A stretch of 64,000 nucleotides of DNA, from the NCBI GenBank assembly GCA_963840245.1, contig CAWIYI010000010.1:3866-67865 (forward strand), written 5' to 3'. The DNA is from Bog-473 sp963840245 (GTDB lineage: Bacteria > Actinomycetota > Acidimicrobiia > Acidimicrobiales > RAAP-2). Positions within the stretch are counted from its first letter, which is position 1. Every line of letters begins with the position of its first letter. Of this stretch, positions 29,495-38,486 are shown one piece after another. Both the position numbers and the translations under genes were made by a program. The notes below the pieces were generated by a model. It was given only the letters and a program-made list of their open reading frames with translations, was not told where the DNA came from and searched no databases.

Positions 29495-30628
29495 ATGCCT
29501 CCCGAGAAGCCGCAATGGGCCGAGCTGTTCACCGAGGTCGTGACCTCCGGACTCTGCACGGGGTGTTCCGCCTGCGTGATCGCCTGCCCCTACGACGTCC
29601 TCGGCTACAACGATCAGGACGGGGTCTACAGGCCCTTCCATGTGGACACCGACGGCGGGCCGGACAACTGCACCCACGGCCTGAAGGGCTGCACGCTGTG
29701 CACCCGGGCCTGTCCCCGCTTCCGCACCTGGGAGCCCGAGATCGAGACCCACATGTTCGGACGGCCCCGCACGGACGACGAGGTCTCCGGCATCTCCCGC
29801 CGGACCGTGCTGGCCCGGGCCACCGACGCCGCGGTGCAGGGGACCGGCCAGGACGGCGGCCTGGTGTCCGCCCTCCTCATCTGGGCCTTCGAGCACGAGG
29901 TGATCGACGCGGCGCTGGTGTCGGGTCTCGAAGGCGACGGCTCGACCTGGAAGGCGGTGCCCCAGGTGGCCTGGAACAAAGAGGACGTGCTGGCCACGGC
30001 CGGCTCCCGCTACACCTACTCGGCCAACCCGCTCGCCTATCCCGACGCGATCGCCGGCGGGGCCGAGCGCATCGCGCTGGTCGGCATGGGCTGTCAGGCG
30101 TCCGCGCCACCGGTCATGCAAGCACGCAAGGCCGGGAAGGTGGCGCGGCGCTTCACCCTCTCCATCGGACTGCTGTGCTCCAAGACGTTCGACGACGCCA
30201 TCTTCCCCGAGCTCTTCGAGGCGAAGTACGGGCTGGCCCGGGCCGACATCGTCAAGATGAACATCAAGGGCGTCTTCCAGGTGTGGATGAAGGACGGCAG
30301 CTACCACGAGGTCCCGCTCAAAGAGGCGCACGCCTGGACGCGGGAGGGCTGCACCAGCTGTCCCGACTTCGCGGCCGAGCACGCCGACATCTCCACCGGG
30401 GGGATCGGCGCCTTCGGCGACTGGACCCTCACCCTGCTCCGCACGGAGAAGGGGGAGGAGCTCTTCAACGACATGGAAGCGGCCGGCGTGATCGAGACAC
30501 GGCCCATCGAGGACGACCCCGGGGCGGTGACGCTCATGAACAAGCTGAGCCGGATCAGCCGCAAGCGCTGGCCGGCCACGGCCGTGCCCATGCCCGGGCG
30601 CCTGCCCGCCTCTGCTCCCTCTGCCTGA
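29495..30628 (+). CDS. Coenzyme F420 hydrogenase/dehydrogenase beta subunit (FrhB) family protein
   Basis: A 377-residue FrhB-family iron-sulfur flavoprotein. Two [4Fe-4S] motifs are at the N-terminus: Cys21, 24, 27, 31 (CTGCSACVIACP) and Cys59, 66, 69, 73 (ending CTLCTRACP). The middle contains GTGQDGGLVSALLIWAFEHE, the family's FAD/F420-contacting start, then VGMGCQASA, and REGCTSCPDFAAEHADISTG with further cysteines. Family members transfer electrons between F420 or other donors and a partner (F420-reducing hydrogenase, formate dehydrogenase, sulfite reductase and others). No partner subunit lies here, so the redox couple is unknown. A thioesterase follows after nine bases. Confidence 0.88.
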   Translation: MPPEKPQWAELFTEVVTSGLCTGCSACVIACPYDVLGYNDQDGVYRPFHVDTDGGPDNCTHGLKGCTLCTRACPRFRTWEPEIETHMFGRPRTDDEVSGISRRTVLARATDAAVQGTGQDGGLVSALLIWAFEHEVIDAALVSGLEGDGSTWKAVPQVAWNKEDVLATAGSRYTYSANPLAYPDAIAGGAERIALVGMGCQASAPPVMQARKAGKVARRFTLSIGLLCSKTFDDAIFPELFEAKYGLARADIVKMNIKGVFQVWMKDGSYHEVPLKEAHAWTREGCTSCPDFAAEHADISTGGIGAFGDWTLTLLRTEKGEELFNDMEAAGVIETRPIEDDPGAVTLMNKLSRISRKRWPATAVPMPGRLPASAPSA

Positions 30629-30637
30629 GGTGCGCCG

Positions 30638-31024
30638 ATGACCGGGCCCCGGGCCGACGCGTTCGCAGACCTCCTCGGCATCGGCGTGGAGCGCCGCGGC
30701 GCGGGCCATACGGTGGCCGTCCTCACCACGGACGAGCGGCACGGCAATCCGCACGGGACCGTGCACGGCGCCGTCTTCTACGCGGTGGCCGGCGCCGCGG
30801 TTGCCGCGGCGGCCAACGACGCCGAGAACTCCGGCATCATCTCGTCGGTCCTCGTCGAGTACCTGCAGCCTGCCGCGCTCGGCGACGAGCTCTACGCCGA
30901 GGTGACGCGCGAAGTGTCAACCGGTCGGGAGGACATCTTCACGGGGTCCGTGCGCCGGGGCGAGCACGGCGACCTGCTGGCCTGGGTGCGGGCGCGGGGC
31001 ACGAGGCGGTCCCGCCCCGGCTGA
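30638..31024 (+). CDS. PaaI family acyl-CoA thioesterase
   Basis: A 128-residue single hotdog domain. ERHGNPHGTVHGAVFYAVAG (about 32-51) is the PaaI signature with HG..HGG-like active-site turn, and SSVLVEYLQPAALGDELYAE is the second conserved strand pair. It would hydrolyse aryl- or short acyl-CoA. The gene starts nine bases after the FrhB-like gene with GAGGTGCG upstream, so it is probably in that operon. The 141 bases after it hold no clear feature other than the -10-like CACAGT (31153-31158) of the next gene. Confidence 0.85.
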   Translation: MTGPRADAFADLLGIGVERRGAGHTVAVLTTDERHGNPHGTVHGAVFYAVAGAAVAAAANDAENSGIISSVLVEYLQPAALGDELYAEVTREVSTGREDIFTGSVRRGEHGDLLAWVRARGTRRSRPG

Positions 31025-31165
31025 ACCTGGCCGCCGGCTCGACGGCCTGCACCGACGCCAAGGATCCAACGAGAGGCAGCCTGGTCGGCGAAGATCCTCC
31101 CGATGGCCGAATCTGTGGGAACCAGGTCATTGACGCCAGGCGCCCTTGACCGCACAGTGGGACCC

Positions 31166-32159
31166 ATGCAGCAGCGCCACGTCGTGATCGTCGCCTTCGA
31201 GGGCCTCCAGCCGCTCGATGCCGTGGGCCCGCACGAGGTCTTCGCCGGCGCCGGCCAGGCGGCTGCCTCGGTCGGGCGGGCCGGCGGCTACCGCGTGACT
31301 CTCGCCTCCCCCGGGGGTGGCACCGTCCGGGCCGAGAGTGGCCTCGTGCTGGGCACAGCACCGCTGCCGGCGCCGTCGGACCGCATCGACACCCTCGTCC
31401 TGCCCGGCGGGCGGGGTTCCGAGCAGGCGGCGAACGACGAGGCCCTCCTGGCCTGGATCCGCCGGACGGCGCCGCGTTGTCGGCGCGTGGCCACGGTGTG
31501 CTCGGGCGCGTTCCTCGGCGCCGCAGCGGGGCTGCTCGCAGGGCCGCCGGGTCACCACGCACTGGGCCCGGGCCCGGCAGCTCGCCGAGACCCACCCGGG
31601 CCTCACCGTCGACCCCGACCCGATCTACATCCGCGACGGCAAGTACTGGTCGAGCGCCGGGGTCACCGCCGGCATCGACCTCGCGCTGGCGCTGGTCCAG
31701 GAGGACCTCGGCGTCGAGGTGGCCCAGACCGTCGCCCGCTGGCTGGTCATGTTCCTGCACCGCCCCGGCGGCCAGACCCAGTTCGCGTCGCCGGTGTGGG
31801 TCCCCCGCGCCGAGCGCTCGACCGTCCGGGCCGTGCAGACCCTCGTCGAGGCGGCGCCCGGCGGCGACCACCGGCTGCCGGCTCTCGCCGCGGCGGCGGC
31901 CATGAGCGTCCGGCACTTCACCCGGGTCTTCACCGCCGAGGTGGGCGAGACCCCGAGCCGCTTCGTCGAGCGCACCCGCCTGGAGGCCGCCCGCCGTGAG
32001 CTCGAGGAGACGAGCGACACGCTCGACGTCGTGGCGGCGCGCTGCGGGCTCGGGAGCGCCGAGACCCTGCGGCGCGTCTTCCAGCGCCACCTCGGCGTGG
32101 CGCCCGACGGCTACCGGCGGCGCTTCCGCGCCGTCCCGAACGAAAGGACATCCGCATGA
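31166..32159 (+). CDS. GlxA family regulator (DJ-1/PfpI domain plus AraC DNA-binding domain), frameshifted
   Basis: The N-terminal DJ-1/PfpI domain starts VVIVAFEGLQPLDAVGPHEV and includes VLPGGRGSE and a nucleophile-elbow-like TVCSGAFLGAAAG. After a shift near 31544, where GGGCCGCC appears in place of GGGCGCC, the frame continues RRVTTHWARARQLAETHPGL and then the AraC domain with MSVRHFTRVFTAEVGETPSR and LDVVAARCGLGSAETLRRVF. Removing one C gives a normal protein of about 330 residues. GlxA-type regulators sense small metabolites. ATG 31166 is seven bases after CACAGT. The stop overlaps the next ATG (ATGA). Confidence 0.82.
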
Positions 32160-32807
32160 CCGACCGCGTGCAGATCGCCATCCCGCTCTTCCCGAAGTTC
32201 ACCGCGCTCGACGCCGTCGGCCCCTACGAGGTCCTGCAGCGGATCCCGGCCTTCGACATCGTCTTCGTCGGCCACTGCCTCGGGGAGGTACGCAGCGAGA
32301 ACGGCATGCTCGGCCTGACCGCTGACGCCACCTTCGAGGACGTGCCGGCGCCCGACGTGGTCGTGTTCCCCGGCGGGGTCGGGACACGGCCGCCTCGAAC
32401 AGGACGAGCGCGTGCTCGAGTGGGTCCGCCGGGCGCACGCCGGAACCCGGTTCACCACGTCGGTCTGCACGGGCTCGATCGTGCTCGGCGCGGCCGGACT
32501 CCTGCGCGGCCTCAGCGCCACCACGCACTGGTCCTGCTACCGGGAATTGGCCGCCCACGGCGCCGAGCCCACGGCGGTGCGCGTGGTCGAGCACCCCGCG
32601 GAACGGATCATCACGGCGGCCGGAGTGTCGAGCGGCATCGACATGGCGCTCCGACTGGTCGAGCTGCTGGCCGATCGCACCGCCGCGCAAGCGGCGCAGC
32701 TGATGATCGAGTACGACCCGCAGCCTCCGTTCGACTGCGGGTCGGTCGCCAAGGCGGACGACGTGGTCATGACCCGCGTGATCGAATACGCCTCCGTACG
32801 AGAATGA
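32156..32807 (+). CDS. DJ-1/PfpI family protein, frameshifted
   Basis: Begins QIAIPLFPKFTALDAVGPYE and continues VVVFPGGVGT. After a shift at about 32391 (GGCCGCC where GGCGCC would fit) it resumes RLEQDERVLEWVRRAHAGTR, followed by TTSVCTGSIVLGAAGLLRGL with the DJ-1 nucleophile elbow (Cys in SVCTGS) and ATTHWSCYRELAAHGAEPTA. Total length would be about 216 residues. This is the isonitrile-hydratase/GlxA-like subgroup without a DNA-binding domain. Being ATGA-coupled to a GlxA regulator that has the same N-terminal fold suggests that the pair recognise related compounds (inference). Confidence 0.82.
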
Positions 32808-32813
32808 GGCGGC

Positions 32814-33358
32814 TCAGGTCGTCGGCGAGGGGTCGCGTCCGGTATAGGCGAGAAGCTTCTCCTGCGCCGGCGCGTCCTGAGCGACGGCGATCTCGGGCTT
32901 GAAGACGCCCTTGCGCTGCTCGTCGGTGAACTGGCCGTAGATGAGGGAGTAGGCCGCCTCGGGGAGCCCGTCGGGCATGGTCGTCTCCTGCCCGGTGGAC
33001 CGGGCGAGATCCCACCCGTGCAGGAGCTGGTCGCTGAAGGCAATGCCGAGCGCAGGACCGGTGTTGTCGATCACGCCCGGCTCGCCGAACGTCTTCAGCG
33101 TCTCGGCGCGCGCCCGGTCGAAGTCAACGCGCGGCTCGTCGCTGACGAGGTCCGGTGGAGTCCCCCGGGGGGAGACACGTCCTCGCCACGCGCCGCCCCC
33201 ACGAAGTACTGCTGCGTCTGGAGCATGTGGTTCATCAGCGTCCGGACGTTCCATTCGTCGCACGACGTCGGGGCATCGAGCTTCGATGCCGCTCCATCCA
33301 CCTTGGTCAGGGTCCACTGGCTGGCGCGTCCGTAGAGATCAAGCAGATCGAGATCCAT
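32814..33358 (-). CDS. TIGR03086/DinB-like metal-binding protein, frameshifted
   Basis: The first part, MDLDLLDLYGRASQWTLTKV then SCDEWNVRTLMNHMLQTQQY, is typical of TIGR03086 proteins (mycothiol-dependent maleylpyruvate isomerase-like, four-helix bundle). The His in LMNHM and the later DQLLHGWDLARSTGQ supply the metal ligands. A one-base loss in the C6/G5 run at 33160-33171 splits the frame; the continuation is TPPDLVSDEPRVDFDRARAE to 32814. Length when repaired is about 181 residues. GAGGAG is seven bases upstream of ATG. Function is probably thiol-cofactor or metal related; the substrate is unknown. Confidence 0.78.
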
Positions 33359-33444
33359 CGTCTTCTCCTCTCGCCCGTCCTCATTTCTCTACCAAATTCC
33401 TCTACCCAGATCGGGGTGTTGCATGCGATTCCTGGTGGGGAACC

Positions 33445-34891
33445 TCACCGCGGTGCCGCGGCGGCGCTCTCCCCGGCGAAGCGCCCGAACAGCGTGCTGT
33501 CCCCGATGGAGAGCCCGCTGGCGTAGCCGAACGAGCAGACACCGGCCGTGGTGCGCCCGGCGGCGTACAGCCCGCCGATGGCCGAGCCGGTGAGGTCGAG
33601 CACCTCGCCCTCGACCGTCGTCTCCAGGCCGCCCAGGGTGAACGGTGCGTAGGGCGCCGGACCGATGCGGAGGTCGACCGCGCCGATGGGCGGCACCAGC
33701 GGGCGGACCCAGGCCGGGGCCTTGCGGAAGAGCGGGTCCTGCCGCCGTCGCGGCGTGGCGGTTGTACAGGTCCACGGTGGACTGGAGCGAGCCGGCCGGC
33801 AGGCCGATCTCGGACTCGAGCTCCGCCGTGGTCGCGCAGACCCAGCTCGCGGCGAGTCCCATCCAGTTCACTTCGTAGGACGCCTCGTCGACGATGAGGT
33901 ACACCTCGCCGTCCTGCTCGTAGAGCGCCGACTGGCCCACGCGGCCCATGTAGGTGTCCTCGTTGATGAAGCGTTGCCCTTGCCCGTTGACCAGGATCCC
34001 GTGGATCAGCGTTCGGGGTGGCGTGATGGGGAGCGAGACCTCTCCCGCGTACATGTTGCGCACGGAGGCCCCGAGCGCCTGCGCCATGCGGATGGCCCGC
34101 CCGTCGTCACCCTCGGTGCCGACCTTGAAGGTGCCCCGGGCCAACGGCGGGCAGTGCTGACGCAGCATGTCGTCGTTGAAGATGAAGCCGCCCGCGGTGA
34201 GCACCACGCCGCGGCGGGCCCGCAGCGTCACCGTCTCGCCGAAATGCTGCGCCTGGACGCCGACGACGCGTCCGTGGTCGCACACGAGGCGGTCGACCCG
34301 GGTGTCGGTCGAGACCGCCGCGCCGGCCGCGGTGGCGGCCGCGGCCAGGTGCTGCATGAGCAGCCACCCCGTGGATCGCTTCGTCTTGGCCAGGTGCCCC
34401 CGGGGCGCCGGGCGGGCGATCTCGTTGAACGGGTAGGCGTCCTCGCCGCCCGAGTAGACGAGGCCCTCGGTGCCGTCCGGCGCCATGGAGGTGTCGGCGC
34501 AGAAGGTCGGGTCGAACGGCACGCCCCGCGCGACGAGCCAGTCGAAGTGACCGAGGCTCTCCTCGCAGTAGCGGGCGATCTTGGCCTCGTCCGGATCGGG
34601 GCCGCAGGCCGCCATCATGTAGCGGTACATGTCGTCGAGCGAGTCCTCGAAACCGCATGCCGTCTGGATCGGCGTGCCCCCGCCGAGGTAGACGATGCCC
34701 TCGGCCAGGGCGGCGGCCCCCCCGGGGCCACCGGTCCGCTCCGTCACGAGCACCTCGGCGCCGGCGGCCGCGGCGCTGAAGGCCGCCGCCGACCCGGCGG
34801 CGCCGAAACCGACGACGATCACGTCGACCGAGTCATCCCAGCGCGTGACCTCCCCGGCGTCGCACGGTGTCACGTCGTTCGGCTCGCGCAC
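33445..34891 (-). CDS. FAD-dependent oxidoreductase (fumarate reductase/3-ketosteroid dehydrogenase-like), frameshifted
   Basis: The N-terminal dinucleotide fold is VDVIVVGFGAAGSAAAFSAA (GFGAAG at 29-34). Later blocks are TGWLLMQHLAAAATAAGAAV, GVVLTAGGFIFNDDMLRQHC, GILVNGQGQRFINEDTYMGR and, after a shift near 33745, DPLFRKAPAWVRPLVPPIGA and the C-terminal flavin motif GGLYAAGRTTAGVCSFGYAS. The complete protein would be about 480 residues, of the succinate dehydrogenase/fumarate reductase flavoprotein family that includes 3-ketosteroid dehydrogenases. The substrate cannot be fixed. GTG start with GGGGAGG five bases upstream. Confidence 0.82.
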
Positions 34892-34952
34892 TCCAACCTC
34901 CCCGCAGTGTCGCCGAGACGGTAGCCGTTGCCACCGGGCTGTCCCGGACCCC

Positions 34953-34958
34953 TACCCT
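34953..34958 (+). promoter_or_regulatory. -10 box TACCCT for the phosphotransferase-like gene
   Basis: TACCCT, six bases, GTG 34965. It fixes the start of the next gene, whose frame is open far upstream without family similarity. Confidence 0.5.
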
Positions 34959-34964
34959 GCCTGT

Positions 34965-35768
34965 GTGCCCCCCCGCTCCGAGCCTCCCGCGCCGCCACCC
35001 GTGCTCGAGCTGGTCGCCCCGGGCTGGACCCCCGAGCTCGCCTACCGGCTCGTGCCGGACCTGACCACGTGGCGCCTGACCGGCCCCTCCGGCTCGGTGC
35101 GCTTCGCCAAGGTCGCCACCGGCGACCGGAGCCGCCACCCGACGCTGCGCGGCGAGTCCGAGCGCATGGTCTGGGCCGCGCCCTACCTCCCGGTGCCCGA
35201 GGTCGTCGCGCTCGAAGAGTGGGAAGAGGCCACGGTGCTCTTGACCGAGGCACTGCCGGGGCGTGACGCCACGCATCGCGCGTGGCGCACCGACCTCCCC
35301 GCACTGGTGCGGGCCCTCGGCCGGGGGCTGCGCGCCTTCCACGACGCGGTCGGCGAGGAGTGGTGTCCCTTCCGCTTCGACCTCGCCCGGGCCCTGGCCC
35401 ACGTCGAGCAACGCGTGAAGACGAACGACATCGGCCAGTCCGGCTTCCACGAGGAGCACGCCCATCTGAGCCCGGCGGCGGCACTGGTCGAGCTGGAGGC
35501 GAGCGCCCCCGCCGACGAGGACCTGGTCGTGTGCCACGGCGACTACTGCCCGCCCAACATCTTGTTGGAAGAGGGCCGGGTCACCGGCTACGTCGATCTC
35601 GGCGAGCTGGGCGCGGCGGATCGTTGGTGGGACCTCGCGGTCGGGGCGTGGAGCGTCTCGTGGAATTTCGGGGAGGAGCTCGAGCCCTTGTTCTACGAGA
35701 GCTACGGGATCGCCCCCGACCCGGCGCGCATCCGTTTCTTCCGGTTGCTCTACGACCTCGTGTCCTGA
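34965..35768 (+). CDS. Aminoglycoside phosphotransferase (APH)-like kinase
   Basis: 267 residues with the APH/choline kinase fold. The catalytic loop is VVCHGDYCPPNIL (His191, Asp193, Asn198) and the DFG-equivalent is GYVDLGELG (Asp211), followed by ADRWWDLAVGAWSVSWNFG. Lys49 in VRFAKVAT is the likely ATP-binding lysine. The sequence closely follows the APH(3')-type pattern, but such genes in environmental actinobacteria often have other substrates; resistance should not be assumed. GTG 34965 is chosen for the -10 box six bases upstream. Its 3' end overlaps the convergent UDGb gene by 19 bases. Confidence 0.87.
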   Translation: MPPRSEPPAPPPVLELVAPGWTPELAYRLVPDLTTWRLTGPSGSVRFAKVATGDRSRHPTLRGESERMVWAAPYLPVPEVVALEEWEEATVLLTEALPGRDATHRAWRTDLPALVRALGRGLRAFHDAVGEEWCPFRFDLARALAHVEQRVKTNDIGQSGFHEEHAHLSPAAALVELEASAPADEDLVVCHGDYCPPNILLEEGRVTGYVDLGELGAADRWWDLAVGAWSVSWNFGEELEPLFYESYGIAPDPARIRFFRLLYDLVS

Positions 35769-36457
35769 GCAGAACCGTCCATCAACTGGCGGGCCCGGGT
35801 GAACACGGCGTCGAACATGGGCACCGTCAGCTTGCCGGTGAAGGTGTTCTGCTGGCTCGGGTGGTAGGAGCCGAGCAGCGTCACGCCACCGGGGAGGGGG
35901 CTCTCGGCCAGGTGGCCGAAGGCGGGGCGGGGGCGGAGCCCGTAGTGGGCGGTGACCGCCTGCCAGGCGAACTGCCCCAGGGCCACGACGACCACGGCCT
36001 CGCGCAGGAGGGACAACTCGCGGGCGAGGTACGGCCGGCAGGCGTCGCGCTCCTCGGGGGTGGGCTTGTTGGCGGGCGGCGCGCAGTGCACCGTCGCCGT
36101 GATGTAGGCGTCGGTGAGCTCGAGGCCGTCGTCGCGCCATGTGCTCGTCGGCTGGGAGGCGAAGCCGGCCCGGTGCAGAGCGGCGAAGAGCCAGTCGCCC
36201 GATCGATCCCCGGTGAACATGCGGCCCGTCCGGTTGGCGCCGTGCGCGGCCGGCGCCAGGCCGACCAACACCAGGGACGCGCCAGGATCGCCGAAGCCGG
36301 GGACGCCGCGGCCCCAGTACACCTGGCCCGCATAGGAGGCCCGTCCCGTGCGCGCCACCTCCTCACGCCAGCTCACCAGCCGCGGGCAGCGCCGGCAGGC
36401 CGCCACGTCCCGTTGCACCGCGGCCACGGAGTCCCTCGGCCCACGGTTGGACGTCAC
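35750..36457 (-). CDS. Uracil-DNA glycosylase, family 5 (UDGb)
   Basis: A 235-residue Fe-S uracil-DNA glycosylase. Cluster cysteines are Cys21, Cys24, Cys125 and Cys140. The active-site motif GLAPAAHGANRTGRMFTG (66-83) has Ala/His-Gly-Ala-Asn-Arg instead of the GxDPG of other families, which is diagnostic for family 5 (UDGb). The C-terminal motif is GSYHPSQQNTFTG. It removes uracil, hypoxanthine and related deaminated bases. GTG 36457 follows TAGGCT by seven bases, so the mRNA is likely leaderless; earlier in-frame codons are not protein-like. It is divergent from the phosphomutase gene 25 bases away. Confidence 0.9.
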   Translation of the reverse strand: MTSNRGPRDSVAAVQRDVAACRRCPRLVSWREEVARTGRASYAGQVYWGRGVPGFGDPGASLVLVGLAPAAHGANRTGRMFTGDRSGDWLFAALHRAGFASQPTSTWRDDGLELTDAYITATVHCAPPANKPTPEERDACRPYLARELSLLREAVVVVALGQFAWQAVTAHYGLRPRPAFGHLAESPLPGGVTLLGSYHPSQQNTFTGKLTVPMFDAVFTRARQLMDGSAQDTRS

Positions 36458-36482
36458 GGCGCAGAGCCTACGATGGGCGATC

Positions 36483-37169
36483 GTGTCCCCGACCGCTCGT
36501 TCCGCCTCCGCACGCACCACGACCCGGCGTGGCCGCAAGGCTCCTCCGGCCACCGTCGTCCTCCTCGTCCGCCACGGCGCCACCCCCACCACGGGCAAGA
36601 TGCTGCCCGGGCAGGCCGCCGGCCTCCACCTCTCCGAGAAGGGGAACGCCCAGGCCGCCGCGGCGGCCGAGCGCATCGCCGCCCTGACCAAGTCCCCCAC
36701 CGCCGTGTACGCGTCGCCGCTGGAGCGCACCCGGGAGACCGCCGCCCCCATCGCCCGGGCGCTGGGGCTGCGGGTGAGGACCGCACCCGGCCTCGTCGAG
36801 GTCGACGTGGGCCACTGGACCGAGAAGCCCCTGGCCCGCCTCTACCGGAAGCCGGAGTGGCCCACCGTGCAACGCTGGCCCAGCGGATTCCGGTTCCCCG
36901 GCGGGGAGTCCTTCGCCGAGATGTCGGTGCGCGCCATGGACACCGTCCTCGGCCTCGTGGTCGAGCATCCCGGCCAGACGATCGTCACCGTGTCGCACGC
37001 AGACCCGATCAAGGCGATCGTGGCGGCGGCGGCGGGCATGCCGCTCGACCTGTTGCAGCGGCTGGTGATCTCGCCGTGCTCCATCTCGGCTCTCCTCTTC
37101 ACCGGCGGCGGCCCGGTGGTGTTGTGCATGAACTCGCTGGGCACGCTGAACGAGCTGGCGCTGTCGTGA
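36483..37169 (+). CDS. MSMEG_4193-type putative phosphomutase (histidine phosphatase family)
   Basis: 228 residues of the histidine phosphatase superfamily. LLVRHGATPTTG places the phosphorylated His at 31; YASPLERTRETAAPIARALG and VEVDVGHWTEKPLARLYRKP follow, and the second catalytic His is in IVTVSHADPIKAIVA. The neighbours (DUF3090, SCO1664 family) make this the TIGR03848 member of a conserved actinobacterial cluster, usually near cysteine ligase MshC; the substrate is unknown. GTG 36483 is eight bases after TACGAT. DUF3090 starts 14 bases downstream, so the three genes form an operon. Confidence 0.88.
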   Translation: MSPTARSASARTTTRRGRKAPPATVVLLVRHGATPTTGKMLPGQAAGLHLSEKGNAQAAAAAERIAALTKSPTAVYASPLERTRETAAPIARALGLRVRTAPGLVEVDVGHWTEKPLARLYRKPEWPTVQRWPSGFRFPGGESFAEMSVRAMDTVLGLVVEHPGQTIVTVSHADPIKAIVAAAAGMPLDLLQRLVISPCSISALLFTGGGPVVLCMNSLGTLNELALS

Positions 37170-37182
37170 CGAGGCAGCTGCG

Positions 37183-37704
37183 ATGAGCGACGAGTACGAC
37201 TTCGACGCGCCGGACCACTGCACGGTCGGCGTCATCGGCGAGGTCGGGCAGCGGCTGTTCCTCTTCTACTGCCGCCAGGGCCTGTCCGAGACGACCGTCA
37301 AGGTCGAGAAGCAACAGGTGGCGGTGCTGGCCGGCTACCTCGGGCGCATCGTCAAGGAGCTGGGTCGGCCGGGTCACCTGCCCGAGGACCTCGAGTTCTA
37401 CGGCACCGAGGAGTTCGAGTGGGTCGTGGGGACCATCGGGGTCTCCTACGACGAGGAGCTCGACCGCGTCATCGTGGTCCTCGAGGAGATCGGCGTCGAG
37501 GACGAGGACGAGGAGGACGAGGACATGGAGAGCGGGCACGTGCTCCGCGTCGCCCTGACCCGCGAGCAGGCGGCCGCCTTCGCCATCCACTCCACGCGCC
37601 TGGTGGAGGCCGGACGCCCACCCTGCCCGCTGTGCTCGCTCCCGCTGGACCCCGCCGGGCACGACTGCCCGCGCACCAACGGGCACCGGCCACCGGTGAC
37701 CTAG
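37183..37704 (+). CDS. DUF3090 family protein
   Basis: 173 residues of DUF3090 (TIGR03847), found almost only in actinobacteria. Characteristic stretches are RLFLFYCRQGLSETTVKVEK near the N-terminus, an acidic loop DEDEEDEDM, LRVALTREQAAAFAIHSTRL and the C-terminal zinc-ribbon-like CPLCSLPLDPAGHDCPRTNG, which conserves CxxC and a later His/Cys pair. Function unknown; it always travels with the phosphomutase and SCO1664-family genes, as here. GAGGCAG provides a weak ribosome site. Confidence 0.9.
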   Translation: MSDEYDFDAPDHCTVGVIGEVGQRLFLFYCRQGLSETTVKVEKQQVAVLAGYLGRIVKELGRPGHLPEDLEFYGTEEFEWVVGTIGVSYDEELDRVIVVLEEIGVEDEDEEDEDMESGHVLRVALTREQAAAFAIHSTRLVEAGRPPCPLCSLPLDPAGHDCPRTNGHRPPVT

Positions 37705-37709
37705 CTGCG

Positions 37710-38420
37710 GTGTCCGACGCCGAGGTCGAGCGCGTCCTCACCGAGGGTGACATGGAGGTCCACGGGCGCATCGCCGGGAGCTCCAACGCGACGCTGCTCG
37801 TCACCTGCCGGATGCAGGACGAGGAGCTGCTCGCCGTCTACAAGCCCTCGAAGGGTGAGCGGCCGCTGTGGGACTTCCCCGGCGGGCTCTTCCGGCGTGA
37901 GGTGGCCGCCTACGTGCTCTCCGAGACACTGGGCTGGGGACTCGTGCCCGAGACGGTCGAGCGTCCCGAGGGCCCGTTCGGCCCCGGCTCGGTGCAGCGG
38001 TTCGTCCACGAGGACGGCACCTCGCACTACTTCACCCTGCGCGACGAGCCCAAGTGGCACCCCGCGCTCATGCGGATGTGCGCGTTCGACGTCGTGGCCA
38101 ACAACGCCGACCGCAAGAGCGGGCACGTCCTGCTGGCCGAGAACCGCCTGTGGGCGATCGACAACGGCCTCTGCTTCAACCGCCAGGACAAGCTGCGCAC
38201 GGTGATCTGGGACTTCGGCGGGTCACCGCTGGAGCCCGCCGTGCTCGAAGACCTGGGCCGGCTGGCCCACGACGGGCCGCCGGCCGCGCTGTGCGAGCTG
38301 ATCGAGCCGTCCGAGGTGGCCGCCACCCTCGACCGGGTGGCCTGGCTCCTCAGCCTGCGCGCCCTGCCCGAGCTCGTCGACGACGGCGACTGGCCGCCGT
38401 ACCCCTGGCCGCTCGTCTGA
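37710..38420 (+). CDS. SCO1664 family protein
   Basis: A 236-residue member of TIGR03843 (SCO1664 family). LAVYKPSKGERPLWDFPGGL, RREVAAYVLSETLGWGLVPE and AFDVVANNADRKSGHVLLAE followed by LWAIDNGLCFN resemble the ATP site and catalytic D..N of PI3/4-kinase or HipA-like atypical kinases, so a kinase activity is plausible but unproven. It starts with GTG six bases after the DUF3090 stop (TAG) and closes the three-gene operon. Convergent or unlinked genes follow. Confidence 0.88.
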   Translation: MSDAEVERVLTEGDMEVHGRIAGSSNATLLVTCRMQDEELLAVYKPSKGERPLWDFPGGLFRREVAAYVLSETLGWGLVPETVERPEGPFGPGSVQRFVHEDGTSHYFTLRDEPKWHPALMRMCAFDVVANNADRKSGHVLLAENRLWAIDNGLCFNRQDKLRTVIWDFGGSPLEPAVLEDLGRLAHDGPPAALCELIEPSEVAATLDRVAWLLSLRALPELVDDGDWPPYPWPLV

Positions 38421-38486
38421 AACGCCCACCGGCCGGGTCGAGCCCCAGGCCGGGAAGCCGCCCGAATAGATGACCTGATGCATTGG

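Noticed and set aside
34965..35768. Antibiotic resistance gene call for the APH-like kinase
   Set aside because: Only the fold and catalytic residues are visible; environmental APH-like kinases have many substrates and there is no mobile-element context.
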